A program made the position numbers and the translations under genes. From Oscillospiraceae bacterium (GTDB lineage: Bacteria; Bacillota; Clostridia; Oscillospirales; Acutalibacteraceae): a stretch of DNA of 64,000 nucleotides. Positions within the stretch are counted from its first letter, which is position 1; every line of letters starts with the position of its first letter. Below, piece by piece: positions 19,801-28,353 of the stretch. The notes under the pieces are model-generated. The model saw nothing but the letters and a program-made list of their open reading frames with translations. It searched no databases and was not told the origin of the DNA. The stretch is from the NCBI GenBank assembly GCA_015066245.1, contig SVOS01000004.1:84132-148131 (forward strand), given 5' to 3'.

Positions 19801-21111
19801 ATGGCGGCTATTAAGGAGCGAGACAAGAATAACATTAAGCACAAGGATGTATCCACAGCCTATAATCGTGCAATTTTCACCGAGAAAATGCGTGAGGACA
19901 GATATACTATCATTGCTCCTCAGATGGCTCCCATGCATTTTGAGCTTGTTCAGGCTACTTTCAATGCGTACGGCTATAATTTCGTTATTCTCGATAACGA
20001 CAACCGCAGTGCCGTTGATATGGGCCTTAAATGCGTTAATAACGATGCTTGTTATCCTTCGCTTATTATGGTTGGTCAGTTGCTTTCTGCTGTTAAAAGC
20101 GGCAAGTATAACACCGATAAGCTTGCAATTCTGATGACTCAGACCGGTGGTTGTTGCAGAGCTACCAACTACATAAGCTTTATTCGCAGAGCTTTAGAGC
20201 GAGAGGGATATGGTCATATTCCCGTTATTTCCCTTAACTTAAGCAAGCTTGAGTCAAACCCCGGATTTAAGCTTACTGTACCTATGATGGTCAGAGGCGG
20301 TGCAGGGTTAGTATACGGCGATATTATTATGAAGTGCCTTTACCGTACACGTCCCTATGAAAAAGAAAAGGGCAGTGCCGAAAGATTAAAGAGAAAATGG
20401 CTTGATGAATGTGCAAAGCAAATTCAGAAAAAGCATTTCTCTGTCAGCAAATATATCCGTACATGCAAAGAAATTATCAGAGACTTTGACAATCTTCCTT
20501 TAACCGACGAGGTTAAGCCCAGAGTAGGTATTGTAGGTGAGATCTTGGTTAAATATATGCCTCTTGCCAACGGTAATCTGGTTGAAAGACTTGAGGAAGA
20601 AGGTGCCGAGGCAGTTGTACCGGATTTTCTTGATTTCTTTATCTACAGCGGTTACGGCAGAACCTTCCGTCACAAGAACTTAGGCGGAAAATTGGGCTCC
20701 AGAATCGGCGGCCAGGCTTTAGGCAAGATGCTTAACTTCGTAAGAATTCCTGCCAACAAAGCTCTTAAAAAGAGCAAGCGTTTTACGCCATCTACACCTA
20801 TGAAGGAGCTTGCAAAAACCGCAAGCAGATTTATCTCCATAGGCAATCAGTACGGCGAGGGATGGTTCCTGACGGCTGAAATGGTGCATTTTATTGAAAA
20901 TGGTGTGCCTAATATTGTTTGCATCCAGCCTTTTGGATGTTTACCTAACCATATTGTGGGCAAGGGTGTGCTTAAGGCAGTACGCAGTGCTTTGCCTGAG
21001 GCTAATATCGCAACTGTTGATTATGACCCCGGTGCCAGCGAAGTTAACCAGCTTAACAGAATCAAGCTGATGCTTACAGAGGCAAAAAACAAAATCAAAG
21101 ACACAAAATAA
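16876..21111 (+). CDS. Large acyl-CoA dehydratase activase (two BadF/BcrA-type ATPase domains plus DUF2229/HgdB-like C-terminus)
   Basis: Duplicated ASKHA domains (AGADIGSTTVKLVVLD... and LGIDAGSTTTKLALIS...), CxxC motifs, 1411 aa; overlaps plsY by 4 bp. Confidence 0.9.
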   Translation: MSRKTYLAGADIGSTTVKLVVLDEDNKLVFGRYMRHFANIRDTFKNLLSEAKETLGDIRIKLKVTGSGSLNLSKLMGIGFVQEVVAEAEAVKRLAPQTDVAIELGGEDAKIIYFTGGLEERMNGVCAGGTGSFIDQMAALLQTDAKGLNEYAKNYSQIYPIAARCGVFAKSDIQPLINDGATKEDLSASIFQAVVNQTISGLACGKPIRGTVAFLGGPLHFLTELKAAFIRTLNLTEKTTVDPENSHLFPAIGTAFCAEDSQEDNISQIISNLENAGEMSFELKRLEPLFENEAEYNEFASRHEKNRVKRRDIKTYNGGCYLGIDAGSTTTKLALISEDGELLWDFYSSNNTSPINTAKKALGELAKIIPESAVIKGACSTGYGETLLKSALRLDFGEVETIAHYTAARFFDKDVECMLDIGGQDMKFIKIKNASVDSVLLNEACSSGCGSFLENFAVSMGKTAQEFSKEALFAEHPLDLGTRCTVFMNSNVKQAQKEGATLSDISAGLAYSVVKNALFKVIKLSSANDLGQHIMVQGGTFCSEAVLRAFEKLTGKNAICPDISGLMGAFGAALIAKERSIGESSIISFEEIENLTYNTTAIRCGKCTNNCMLTINTFRGKERHISGNRCERPLGGEKAAQKGFDMVEYKKERIFALEPLSADEAPRGEIGMPRVLNIYENYPFWARLFKELGFSLKLSPYSSREIYELGMESIPSESLCYPAKLAHGHIEWLIKNGCDRIFYPSVYFERPEEGAKNKYNCPIVIGTPENINNNVENITSGKIKFIHPFVAFSDEKTLTDRVCKVFSEEFGIKSSETRKACKKAWQELMDTKADIRKKGAEIIEKTEKENGKMIVIAGRPYHCDPEINHGIPQMVSSYGFNVLTEDSVPESVKVERPLRVTDQWSYHSRLYRAAEFVRNRDDAELLQLNSFGCGLDAVTTDQVAEILEASGKLYTVLKIDEVNNLGAARIRIRSLMAAIKERDKNNIKHKDVSTAYNRAIFTEKMREDRYTIIAPQMAPMHFELVQATFNAYGYNFVILDNDNRSAVDMGLKCVNNDACYPSLIMVGQLLSAVKSGKYNTDKLAILMTQTGGCCRATNYISFIRRALEREGYGHIPVISLNLSKLESNPGFKLTVPMMVRGGAGLVYGDIIMKCLYRTRPYEKEKGSAERLKRKWLDECAKQIQKKHFSVSKYIRTCKEIIRDFDNLPLTDEVKPRVGIVGEILVKYMPLANGNLVERLEEEGAEAVVPDFLDFFIYSGYGRTFRHKNLGGKLGSRIGGQALGKMLNFVRIPANKALKKSKRFTPSTPMKELAKTASRFISIGNQYGEGWFLTAEMVHFIENGVPNIVCIQPFGCLPNHIVGKGVLKAVRSALPEANIATVDYDPGASEVNQLNRIKLMLTEAKNKIKDTK

Positions 21112-21115
21112 AAAA

Positions 21116-21143
21116 TCCCCACCGACTTAAAAATCGGTGGGGA
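21116..21143. terminator. Bidirectional terminator
   Basis: TCCCCACCGA-cttaaaaa-TCGGTGGGGA between convergent genes. Confidence 0.85.
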
Positions 21144-21154
21144 TAAGTGTTTTA

Positions 21155-21910
21155 TCAGAACTGCTGTGAATTGTAATCAGCCTGATTTGCCTTGATTCTT
21201 TCGAATGTTTCGCGGTTTTTCTTCATAAATACAAAGTTGATGATTATGAAGATAAGTGCGATGGAATTAAAGAATGCGGCAAGAACGATTGTGCCGACAG
21301 AACTTGCATGCTTAACGCCGTCTGTGCAGTCTGTGTAAAGCTTGTCGCGGTACTTCGTGAGTTTGTTTTTCAGAACTAAGTTAACGATGCCAATGGGCAG
21401 GAACAATACACCGTAAACGATGAATACAATGCCAACAGCAAGTACAATAGCGATAGCAGCTTCGTCACTCATATTGTCAGAGTAGTAATCGTAGTCAAAG
21501 TCGTCCTCATAGAAATGATAGAAGTAATCCTCATATTCGTTGATGTAATCGTTGTAGGTGTCATTAGCTGCAATCTCACCGATAGTACTTGCACCGGCAA
21601 TTGTCATAATAATACCTGCAACAAGCATAATGGCAGCAATAACAATGTAAACAATGCCGCCGATTTTGAAGCAGAGTCTTTCGTGCTTAAGTCCTGTTGA
21701 AAGTCTGTCAAGACAAGCCTGCTCTCTTGCAGGGTCAGCTACGGGAGCCTGAGTGTACTGAGGTGCAGACTGTGTGTAGGGATTCTCAGTTGTCTGAGTT
21801 GTCTGAGCCTCATGGTTCTGTGCGTTAGTGGGATTTGCGGCGTTTCCGCACTGGTTACAGAACATATCTGTATCCTGCATCTGATGACCGCATTTTGTAC
21901 AGTATTTCAT
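21155..21910 (-). CDS. Zinc-ribbon membrane protein with Asp/Tyr-rich loop
   Basis: MKYCTKCGHQMQDTDMFCNQCGN zinc ribbon; TM helices; start at 21910 behind GGAGGAAGTATT. Confidence 0.8.
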   Translation of the reverse strand: MKYCTKCGHQMQDTDMFCNQCGNAANPTNAQNHEAQTTQTTENPYTQSAPQYTQAPVADPAREQACLDRLSTGLKHERLCFKIGGIVYIVIAAIMLVAGIIMTIAGASTIGEIAANDTYNDYINEYEDYFYHFYEDDFDYDYYSDNMSDEAAIAIVLAVGIVFIVYGVLFLPIGIVNLVLKNKLTKYRDKLYTDCTDGVKHASSVGTIVLAAFFNSIALIFIIINFVFMKKNRETFERIKANQADYNSQQF

Positions 21911-22070
21911 AATACTTCCTCCAAATAATAATATTTTATCAGTGTCCGGTCCTGAATTTGATATGTATTCCGTGGACTGTACCACTGTACTAATACAATA
22001 ATACAATTTGTCGCAAATGTTAATACTTATTTGCTAATTCGTTATTTATAGCAAATAAAATGGCGAAAAA

Positions 22071-22880
22071 TCATCTTTTTTTGTTCTTGTGTTCGATTTT
22101 GTATCCGTATATAGAATAAGTAACCGTCATAGTGAGCCATAATGCAGAAACTATAACTACAGGCCACAGACCGATGCCGAACATAACTCCTAAAGTGGAA
22201 ATCATCCATGCAATAAGGCAAGCGTAGTTCATGATCTTGTATGTGCGATAGCCTGTTTCATAGAGCATCAGCTTCTGGGCTTCGTCCATGCTCTGCTCCC
22301 ATTCTTTCTGGAAGTTCACTGCAAGTGCTTCGCCTTTTTTCTCGGGATTGATTTTTTTGATAAGCTGTACGCAGGCTCTCTGCATAATGGTGTTGTAAAA
22401 GATAGTTGCAAAAAATATTACAAAAACGGCAATTGTCAAGGGAAGAAGCAACAAGAAGGTATCGGCATTCATAATATAGAACATTGTATAGGCGTATACT
22501 GCAAAAAGAGAATAAACCAGAATAAGACCGATTGTGAGTATAGAAACTATAATATCAAGCTTGCTTTCAACCTTTTCTATGTATTCGTCGTCCTCACCGT
22601 CCCACATGGTAAAAGCCTTGCGGCATTTGCAGTAATTAGCTATGGAGAATATAACCGCAAAAGCAAAAACGGCAATAATAAGTATGGGAGTTGCATAAGT
22701 AAGTGCGGATTTGATAAAGCTTTTGATAGCAGTCAGGTCTAAGGATTCTATCTCTCCAGACATAAAGCCCATGAAAAATCCTGCTGTTCCGCCTACTATG
22801 AAAAGCAGAATCAGTATGATTACTGCTTTCAGAGTCTTTTTCTTTTCGTTGGTTTGGTTGTTAGTTTTCATTTTCATCAT
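22071..22880 (-). CDS. Multi-TM protein, DUF3169-like
   Basis: Several TM segments; start overlaps the XRE gene stop (ATGAAAATGAAAACTAAC); XRE+DUF3169 pairing assigned from recall. Confidence 0.65.
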   Translation of the reverse strand: MMKMKTNNQTNEKKKTLKAVIILILLFIVGGTAGFFMGFMSGEIESLDLTAIKSFIKSALTYATPILIIAVFAFAVIFSIANYCKCRKAFTMWDGEDDEYIEKVESKLDIIVSILTIGLILVYSLFAVYAYTMFYIMNADTFLLLLPLTIAVFVIFFATIFYNTIMQRACVQLIKKINPEKKGEALAVNFQKEWEQSMDEAQKLMLYETGYRTYKIMNYACLIAWMISTLGVMFGIGLWPVVIVSALWLTMTVTYSIYGYKIEHKNKKR

Positions 22881-23079
22881 CCTCCGTATAAACAAAAATA
22901 TCTTCCACTGTTACACCACACACTTTTGCTATCTTTAGTGCAAGTGTAACCGATGGGGAGTAATCCCCACGCTCAATCTGGCTTATGGTCTGACGGGATG
23001 TTCCTACCAAAGCTCCCATCTCTGCCTGATTAACTCCAAGAGCTGAGCGATACTCCTTAAGCTTGTTGTTAAGGGGCAT
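22861..23079 (-). CDS. XRE family transcriptional regulator
   Basis: MPLNNKLKEYRSALGVNQAEMGALVGTSRQTISQIERGDYSPSVTLALKIAKVCGVTVEDIFVY; start at 23079 behind GGAAGGAGAG. Confidence 0.93.
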   Translation of the reverse strand: MPLNNKLKEYRSALGVNQAEMGALVGTSRQTISQIERGDYSPSVTLALKIAKVCGVTVEDIFVYTEDDENEN

Positions 23080-23106
23080 ATTTTTCTCTCCTTCCAAATT
23101 TGAGAA

Positions 23107-23159
23107 TGACAAGTATTCTTGTCAATGGGTATTATACGGATGACAAGGAAACTTGTCAA
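23107..23159 (-). promoter_or_regulatory. Consensus promoter overlapped by paired palindromic operators
   Basis: Minus-strand TTGACA-N17-TATAAT; perfect palindromes TGACAAG-TATT-CTTGTCA (23107-23124) and TGACAAG-GAAA-CTTGTCA (23141-23158). Confidence 0.8.
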
Positions 23160-23316
23160 TAGGTTTTTGAAAAATTCGTTTAACAAGTGTAAATTGCGGT
23201 AAAATATTCCTGTTTTTTGACAAATTAACGATAGGATAAATAGTATAAAACCGCCCATAAAACACCAAAACCCCGCCGTTAATGAAACGACGGGGTTGAT
23301 ATGCTGTTATCCAAAG

Positions 23317-23374
23317 GCGGAATTGCCCTCCCGTGGCTAACGGGCGGAATTGCCCTCCCGTGGCTAACGGGCGG
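23317..23374. repeat. 27-bp tandem repeat, two full units plus a partial third
   Basis: GCGGAATTGCCCTCCCGTGGCTAACGG repeated exactly at 27-bp period, ending in GCGG next to the stop codon of the 23376..24956 CDS. Confidence 0.9.
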
Positions 23375-23375
23375 T

Positions 23376-24956
23376 TTATGCTCTGATTCTGAAAGTATCG
23401 GGAGCTTTTTTGTATACAAGCAGGCAAGCTGCAAGACAGTAAACAATAGAAAAGCCCAGCACCGCTACACCAAAGTAAAGGGTAGGAAGTTCGATGTTCA
23501 TAAACATATAGCAAAGCATATAAGTAGCACCCATAACGATAGAATATGTGCCGCTTTTAATCTCTGTACTGTTGTTGTAAGGCTGTAACAGATAGTAAAT
23601 TGTGAGATTATGCACAGAGAAGAAGATGCTCATTGCCATAGGAGTTAAGAGCAGGAGCAGATAATTAAGAGGAGTGTCTGTGCCGCCTGATGTAAATAAC
23701 AAGGACGAAAGTCCTACACCGATAATTGTACCGGGAAGCAAATTCATTTTTACAATGCCTCTTAAACGAATTGTGAAAAGCTTAAGTATATTACGCGGCT
23801 TTTTGTAAACCGAATATGTGAGAAGACTGTGATCACAGTTGATGAAAAGTGCCTGAGTATAACTCATACCGCGGTTAATGGCATACATTATAAACAGGAA
23901 GTAGGGCAGAGAAGTAAGGAGAATGCCGTTTAGCTCTGTTCCAAGCTCAGGCACATAAATAACTGCAAAATTTGCAACTGCAAAAAGTGTAAAAGCAACT
24001 GCGGAAATAATTACAACAGGTTTCCACAGGATTTTTCTGTGACGTTTGATAAACAGCTCGTTGAGATATTCAAATCCGTTTTTACTGCTTTTGATGCTTG
24101 TGTCCGCACTGATGGTTTTGACAGTGTTTTCTCTCAGGTTTTTCTGAGGATTAGCTCTGACAATCTCAGCGTTTGTAAGTGTCTGGCGGCTTACCTCTCG
24201 ATATTGATTAAACTTAAATACTTTTAAAAATCCAAATATGCCGAGGACAACTCCTGCTGCCATAATGACGCCTGTTGCGAAATAGGGAAGCGTGAAGTTA
24301 ACCAAGGGAAGAACCGTAGCCAGCAGTGCACAAAGGATAACATACAGGAGAGTAAGCTTGCCGAAGGGATTGGTACCGTCCACGGTGTTACCTTTTTCAA
24401 AGGAGTGAAGCAGATATCCAACTACTGCGGTTTTGATGCATACGGTGAAAATCACCGAAAGAATTGGGAGCCACCAAGGAATGCCAGCGGCAAAGTGTAG
24501 AACGGCAAAGGCACCGGAATAACAAATAACAAGCTTTATGATTTCATAAAAGTAATTTACAAGATTGTATTTCTTTGCATCAACGTTCAGAAGCATAATG
24601 GCATAATACTTGGTTCTGTGGGTAGATAGCATATAGGTGTTGCTCATGGTGCCAATGAAAGTGCCGAATAAAAACAAATGTAAAAATATTTCGCCAAAGC
24701 TTGCAGTGTGGTTGCTCTCGCCAATAAAGAAGGTTGCACCAACCAGACATCCGAAGTAAAGCGCCTTGCCGAAAATTGCGGAGATAACCTCCCACATATA
24801 TGCCATAATATGACCGGCAATTTTAAATCCGATCATTCGATAAAGTGCGTCGGGCAGAATTTTTCTGAGAATAGGAATCTGTTTTATGGCATAAAGTATG
24901 GAGTTTACTCTGTAGGTGTTCTTAAGCGAAAAGGATATTCTCAGAGTCTGTCTCAT
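23376..24956 (-). CDS. ABC-2-like transporter permease (multi-TM)
   Basis: ~12 hydrophobic segments; start overlaps the stop of the adjacent ABC ATPase gene by 4 bp. Confidence 0.75.
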   Translation of the reverse strand: MRQTLRISFSLKNTYRVNSILYAIKQIPILRKILPDALYRMIGFKIAGHIMAYMWEVISAIFGKALYFGCLVGATFFIGESNHTASFGEIFLHLFLFGTFIGTMSNTYMLSTHRTKYYAIMLLNVDAKKYNLVNYFYEIIKLVICYSGAFAVLHFAAGIPWWLPILSVIFTVCIKTAVVGYLLHSFEKGNTVDGTNPFGKLTLLYVILCALLATVLPLVNFTLPYFATGVIMAAGVVLGIFGFLKVFKFNQYREVSRQTLTNAEIVRANPQKNLRENTVKTISADTSIKSSKNGFEYLNELFIKRHRKILWKPVVIISAVAFTLFAVANFAVIYVPELGTELNGILLTSLPYFLFIMYAINRGMSYTQALFINCDHSLLTYSVYKKPRNILKLFTIRLRGIVKMNLLPGTIIGVGLSSLLFTSGGTDTPLNYLLLLLTPMAMSIFFSVHNLTIYYLLQPYNNSTEIKSGTYSIVMGATYMLCYMFMNIELPTLYFGVAVLGFSIVYCLAACLLVYKKAPDTFRIRA

Positions 24957-25657
24957 TCGTAATCCTCCCTAAGAGCGGCAATGATTTTCTCCTTGAATTC
25001 AGAACTTCCTAAATTTTCTTTATCAACAATTTCCAGTTCTCCATTGTGGAGCAGAACAATTTCGTCGCATAAGTCTAGAGCAAGATCCATAATGTGTGTA
25101 GAGAAAATGATGATTCTGTCCTTTTTAACAGATTTAAGAAGTTCTTTCATTTCCTCAGCCACAACAACATCAAGGGATGTCAGAGGTTCGTCCAGAAGCA
25201 GAATGTTTGGCTCAGCTATTATATTGATAAGCATCTGCATCTTATTTTTCATACCGTGAGAGTAGTCCTTAAGAAGCTTGTCGCGGTCTTCTTTTGCGAT
25301 GCTCATAAATTCAAAGTATTCGTCAATGTTTTTGATGTCTTTAAGGTTTTTCTTGTGAATATCAAGGAAAAATTTGAGAAACTCTCTGCCTGTCAGAAAC
25401 TCGGGCACTGTAGGAGTCGAGAGGACATAACCGATATCATCTGCAACAAGGCCTCGTGTCTGAGAGCCTTCGTCAATAAAAACATTGCCGCTGTCATAAC
25501 GCATGTCTTTGTTAAGACAATTAAACAGAGTGGTTTTACCTGCACCGTTTCTGCCTAAAAGGCCGTATATTTTACCGCTTTCAAAGTTGAAAGTTACGTC
25601 TTTAAGTACTTGCTTTTTATTGAAGCTTTTTGATAAACCTTCGATTCTGAAATTCAT
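24953..25657 (-). CDS. ABC transporter ATP-binding protein
   Basis: GLLGRNGAGKTTLFNCL Walker A, DYSHGMKNKMQ signature, ILLLDEPLTSLD Walker B. Confidence 0.93.
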   Translation of the reverse strand: MNFRIEGLSKSFNKKQVLKDVTFNFESGKIYGLLGRNGAGKTTLFNCLNKDMRYDSGNVFIDEGSQTRGLVADDIGYVLSTPTVPEFLTGREFLKFFLDIHKKNLKDIKNIDEYFEFMSIAKEDRDKLLKDYSHGMKNKMQMLINIIAEPNILLLDEPLTSLDVVVAEEMKELLKSVKKDRIIIFSTHIMDLALDLCDEIVLLHNGELEIVDKENLGSSEFKEKIIAALREDYE

Positions 25658-25938
25658 AATTAGTTACCTTTCTGTTTTAGGTCTTATAATGTATCCGTTT
25701 TCGTATATACCTTTGAATTCACAATTAGTATGAGTATAAAACTAACTGCGTCAACACCATAATACAGTGAGGGATACTTGTCAAGTTATTTTGAATTTTG
25801 GATAAAGAAAAGGAATAAAGTTATTATAATTTTGCGTACAAGAATTAATTATATTTAGGTGAGTAAGCAGGACGGAGATTTGAATAATTTTCTCACCCTC
25901 TCAGTGTTCGAGTCCCTGTATTATCTTAAGACAAAACA

Positions 25939-25965
25939 AAAAGCACCTTCTTGCGAAGATGCTTT
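25939..25965 (-). terminator. Terminator downstream of tRNA(CAU)
   Basis: Minus strand AAAGCATCTTC-gcaa-GAAGGTGCTTT followed by ttgtttt. Confidence 0.75.
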
Positions 25966-25973
25966 CTGTTTTA

Positions 25974-26050
25974 TGGTGGGCCAACAGGGACTCGAACCCC
26001 GGACCAACCGGTTATGAGCCGGTTGCTCTAACCAACTGAGCTATTGGCCC
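25974..26050 (-). tRNA. tRNA with CAU anticodon (elongator Met or Ile2)
   Basis: RC: GGGCCAATAGCTCAGTTGGTTAGAGCAACCGGCTCATAACCGGTTGGTCCGGGGTTCGAGTCCCTGTTGGCCCACCA; cloverleaf and encoded CCA. Confidence 0.95.
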
Positions 26051-26189
26051 TTGTTTAAGGACAAAAGTAATTATATCAATCTAAAGAGCATTTGTCAATA
26101 AATTTTATTGTCGAAAATGTTTTTTCGTTCTTGTCTATCATAGCATTTTATGTTACACTAAAAGCATATTTATTATCGGAGGTAATATT

Positions 26190-27473
26190 ATGGCAGAAAT
26201 TAAAGCATTTAAAGGTATGAGATTCGATACTTCTAAAGCAGGAGAGATAGATAAGCTTTGTTGTCCTCCTTATGATATAATCAGCGAAGAAGAACGCCTT
26301 GCGTTTATTGCTGAGAATGAGCATAATATCATTCGTCTTGAGCTTCCAAAGGGCGAAAATCCATATTCTGATGCTGCCTCCATTCTTAAAGATTGGGAGG
26401 AAAAGGGTATTTTGACCCGCGAGGATGCTCCTGCTATATATGTATATGAAGAAGAGTTTACGGCCTACGGTAAATCTGGTGCGGTAAAAGGTATTATCGT
26501 AAGGCTTAAGGTAGAGGAGTTTGAAAAGGGTATTGTGCTTCCTCATGAGTTTACTCTTTCAAAGGCTAAAGAGGACAGACTCAACCTTATGAAAGCTACA
26601 AACTGCAACTTCAGCCAGATTTATGGCCTTTATATGGATGAGGAGCATACTTCTCTTAAAACTATTGATAAGGTGTCTGAGGGTCCACCTGATATGGAGT
26701 TTACCGACAAGGGCTCAGTTACTCACAGACTCTGGATAGTTAAGGACGAGGAAGTTATCGCAAAGCTTGTGTCTGATTTCAAAGAGCGTAAGATTTATAT
26801 TGCCGATGGTCATCATCGTTATGAAACAGCGCTGAATTATAGAAATTACTGCAGAGAAAACGGTATTTCAAAAGAGGGCGATGCTCAAGATTTTCAGATG
26901 ATTTATCTTGTGGATATGGAGCATCCCGGACTTGTGGTTTTCCCCACACACAGACTTGTACGCGATTTGCCTGAGTTCGACTCTGATGAAGTTTTGTGCA
27001 AGTGCTCAAAGTATTTTGATATTGAAGCATTTACCGCTACCGATAATATGGAGACAGAGCTTGAGGCTGAAGATAAAGCCGGCAAAAAAGCTTTTGGCTT
27101 TTATGTTGGCGATGGCGAGTGGTATAAGCTTACTCTCAAGGATATTTCAGTTATGGATGAGCTTTTGCCGGAGCTCAGTGCAGTATCACGCACTTTGGAC
27201 GTAACAGTCCTCCACACACTGGTGCTGGAAAAAATCTTCGGTATCGACAAGGCAAACATGGCGGCTCAGATTAACCTTACATATACAAAGTTCTTTGAAG
27301 AAGCCATAAGCTTTGTGGATGAGGGCAAAGCACAGTGCTCCTTTGTACTCAACCCCACCAAGGTTAAAGAAATCCGCGATGTTGCATCCAAGGGTGAAAA
27401 AATGCCCCAGAAATCCACATACTTCTACCCCAAGATGATTACAGGGCTTGTGATGAACAAGCTTGAGGACTGA
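26190..27473 (+). CDS. DUF1015 family protein
   Basis: MAEIKAFKGMRFDTSKAGEIDKLCCPPYDIISEEER and IADGHHRYETALNYR are typical of DUF1015. Confidence 0.9.
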   Translation: MAEIKAFKGMRFDTSKAGEIDKLCCPPYDIISEEERLAFIAENEHNIIRLELPKGENPYSDAASILKDWEEKGILTREDAPAIYVYEEEFTAYGKSGAVKGIIVRLKVEEFEKGIVLPHEFTLSKAKEDRLNLMKATNCNFSQIYGLYMDEEHTSLKTIDKVSEGPPDMEFTDKGSVTHRLWIVKDEEVIAKLVSDFKERKIYIADGHHRYETALNYRNYCRENGISKEGDAQDFQMIYLVDMEHPGLVVFPTHRLVRDLPEFDSDEVLCKCSKYFDIEAFTATDNMETELEAEDKAGKKAFGFYVGDGEWYKLTLKDISVMDELLPELSAVSRTLDVTVLHTLVLEKIFGIDKANMAAQINLTYTKFFEEAISFVDEGKAQCSFVLNPTKVKEIRDVASKGEKMPQKSTYFYPKMITGLVMNKLED

Positions 27474-27494
27474 TATATACTATATAATAGAAAA

Positions 27495-27523
27495 GCTCCC
27501 TTTGCTTTTGCGGCAAAGGGAGC
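27495..27523. terminator. Bidirectional terminator
   Basis: GCTCCCTTTGC-ttttgcg-GCAAAGGGAGC then ATTTTT. Confidence 0.85.
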
Positions 27524-27533
27524 ATTTTTGCTA

Positions 27534-28121
27534 TTATTTTGTTTTTCTTAAGGGCTTGAGTTTTTCATCTTTGAAATCCAGAAAACTCATAAGCAAAGCA
27601 CCGACAACAGTAGTGATTACAAGCTCGGGTAGCATATAGGAGCCGTTATATGTCAGAGAATAAATCACAACAGGCCATATTCCGTCAGCATAGTCTGCCC
27701 AAACGGTGATACCTGTAAGGAAATGACATAAGAATCTCAGCACACAAGCGACGATTACACCTAAAGAAAAACCTATAGCCTGATTATTGAGCTTTCTGAA
27801 AAGTCCTCCGAATCCCAGTACACCGAAGGCAACCGCATAGTCAAAAAGTATAATGCAAATCGCTGCCCAAGCGTTGGTTGCATAGGATAGAGCACTCATA
27901 CCAAGCATCATCTGGATAAGTCCGTAAACTGAGCCTACGAGAAATCCCCATTTCATACCATAGCGGTACGCAATAATAAGAATAGGCAGCATAGAAAAAA
28001 CAGTAACACTTCCTCCTGCAGGCCATGGTGCAAAAGCAATGAGACTTAACGCTGTGGCAAGTGCCAGCATAATCGCACTTTCGGCAATCATAAAAATTCG
28101 TTTCTTTTTTGTTCGGTTCAA
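27534..28121 (-). CDS. thiT: Energy-coupled thiamine transporter S component ThiT
   Basis: Six-TM S component; preceded by a TPP riboswitch. Confidence 0.9.
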   Translation of the reverse strand: MNRTKKKRIFMIAESAIMLALATALSLIAFAPWPAGGSVTVFSMLPILIIAYRYGMKWGFLVGSVYGLIQMMLGMSALSYATNAWAAICIILFDYAVAFGVLGFGGLFRKLNNQAIGFSLGVIVACVLRFLCHFLTGITVWADYADGIWPVVIYSLTYNGSYMLPELVITTVVGALLMSFLDFKDEKLKPLRKTK

Positions 28122-28213
28122 AAAACCACCTCATTTTAAAAAGTTAAAACAAAACAGAAGATGAAAAAACAGCACTGCATACCGGTCTGCAGTGCTGTAC
28201 TTTTACAGTGAAT

Positions 28214-28306
28214 CTACTCCCTACGCCGGCATTATCCGTATCAGGTTATAGGGTCAGAGAAGCACAAGAATTCTCTATCTCAGCCGACTTGCCGCCAGCA
28301 CCCCTG
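28214..28306 (-). ncRNA. TPP riboswitch (THI element)
   Basis: RC: GGGGTGCTGGCGGCAAGTCGGCTGAGATAGAG...CTCTGACCCTATAACCTGATACGGATAATGCCGGCGTAGGGAG, with CTGAGA and ACCTGAT..GGATAATGCC..CGTAGGGA core. Confidence 0.96.
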
Positions 28307-28353
28307 CTTTGTTATATTTTATTGTAAATTCAAAAAAACTGTTTGTCAATAGT

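Noticed and set aside
23317-23374. Possible mini-CRISPR
   Set aside because: Units are directly adjacent (27-bp period, no spacers) and no cas genes are present.
23122-23514. ORF with PLATGGQFRPLATGGQFR peptide repeat
   Set aside because: The peptide repeat is a translation of the 27-bp intergenic DNA repeat; ORF overlaps the permease 3' end and the XRE promoter.
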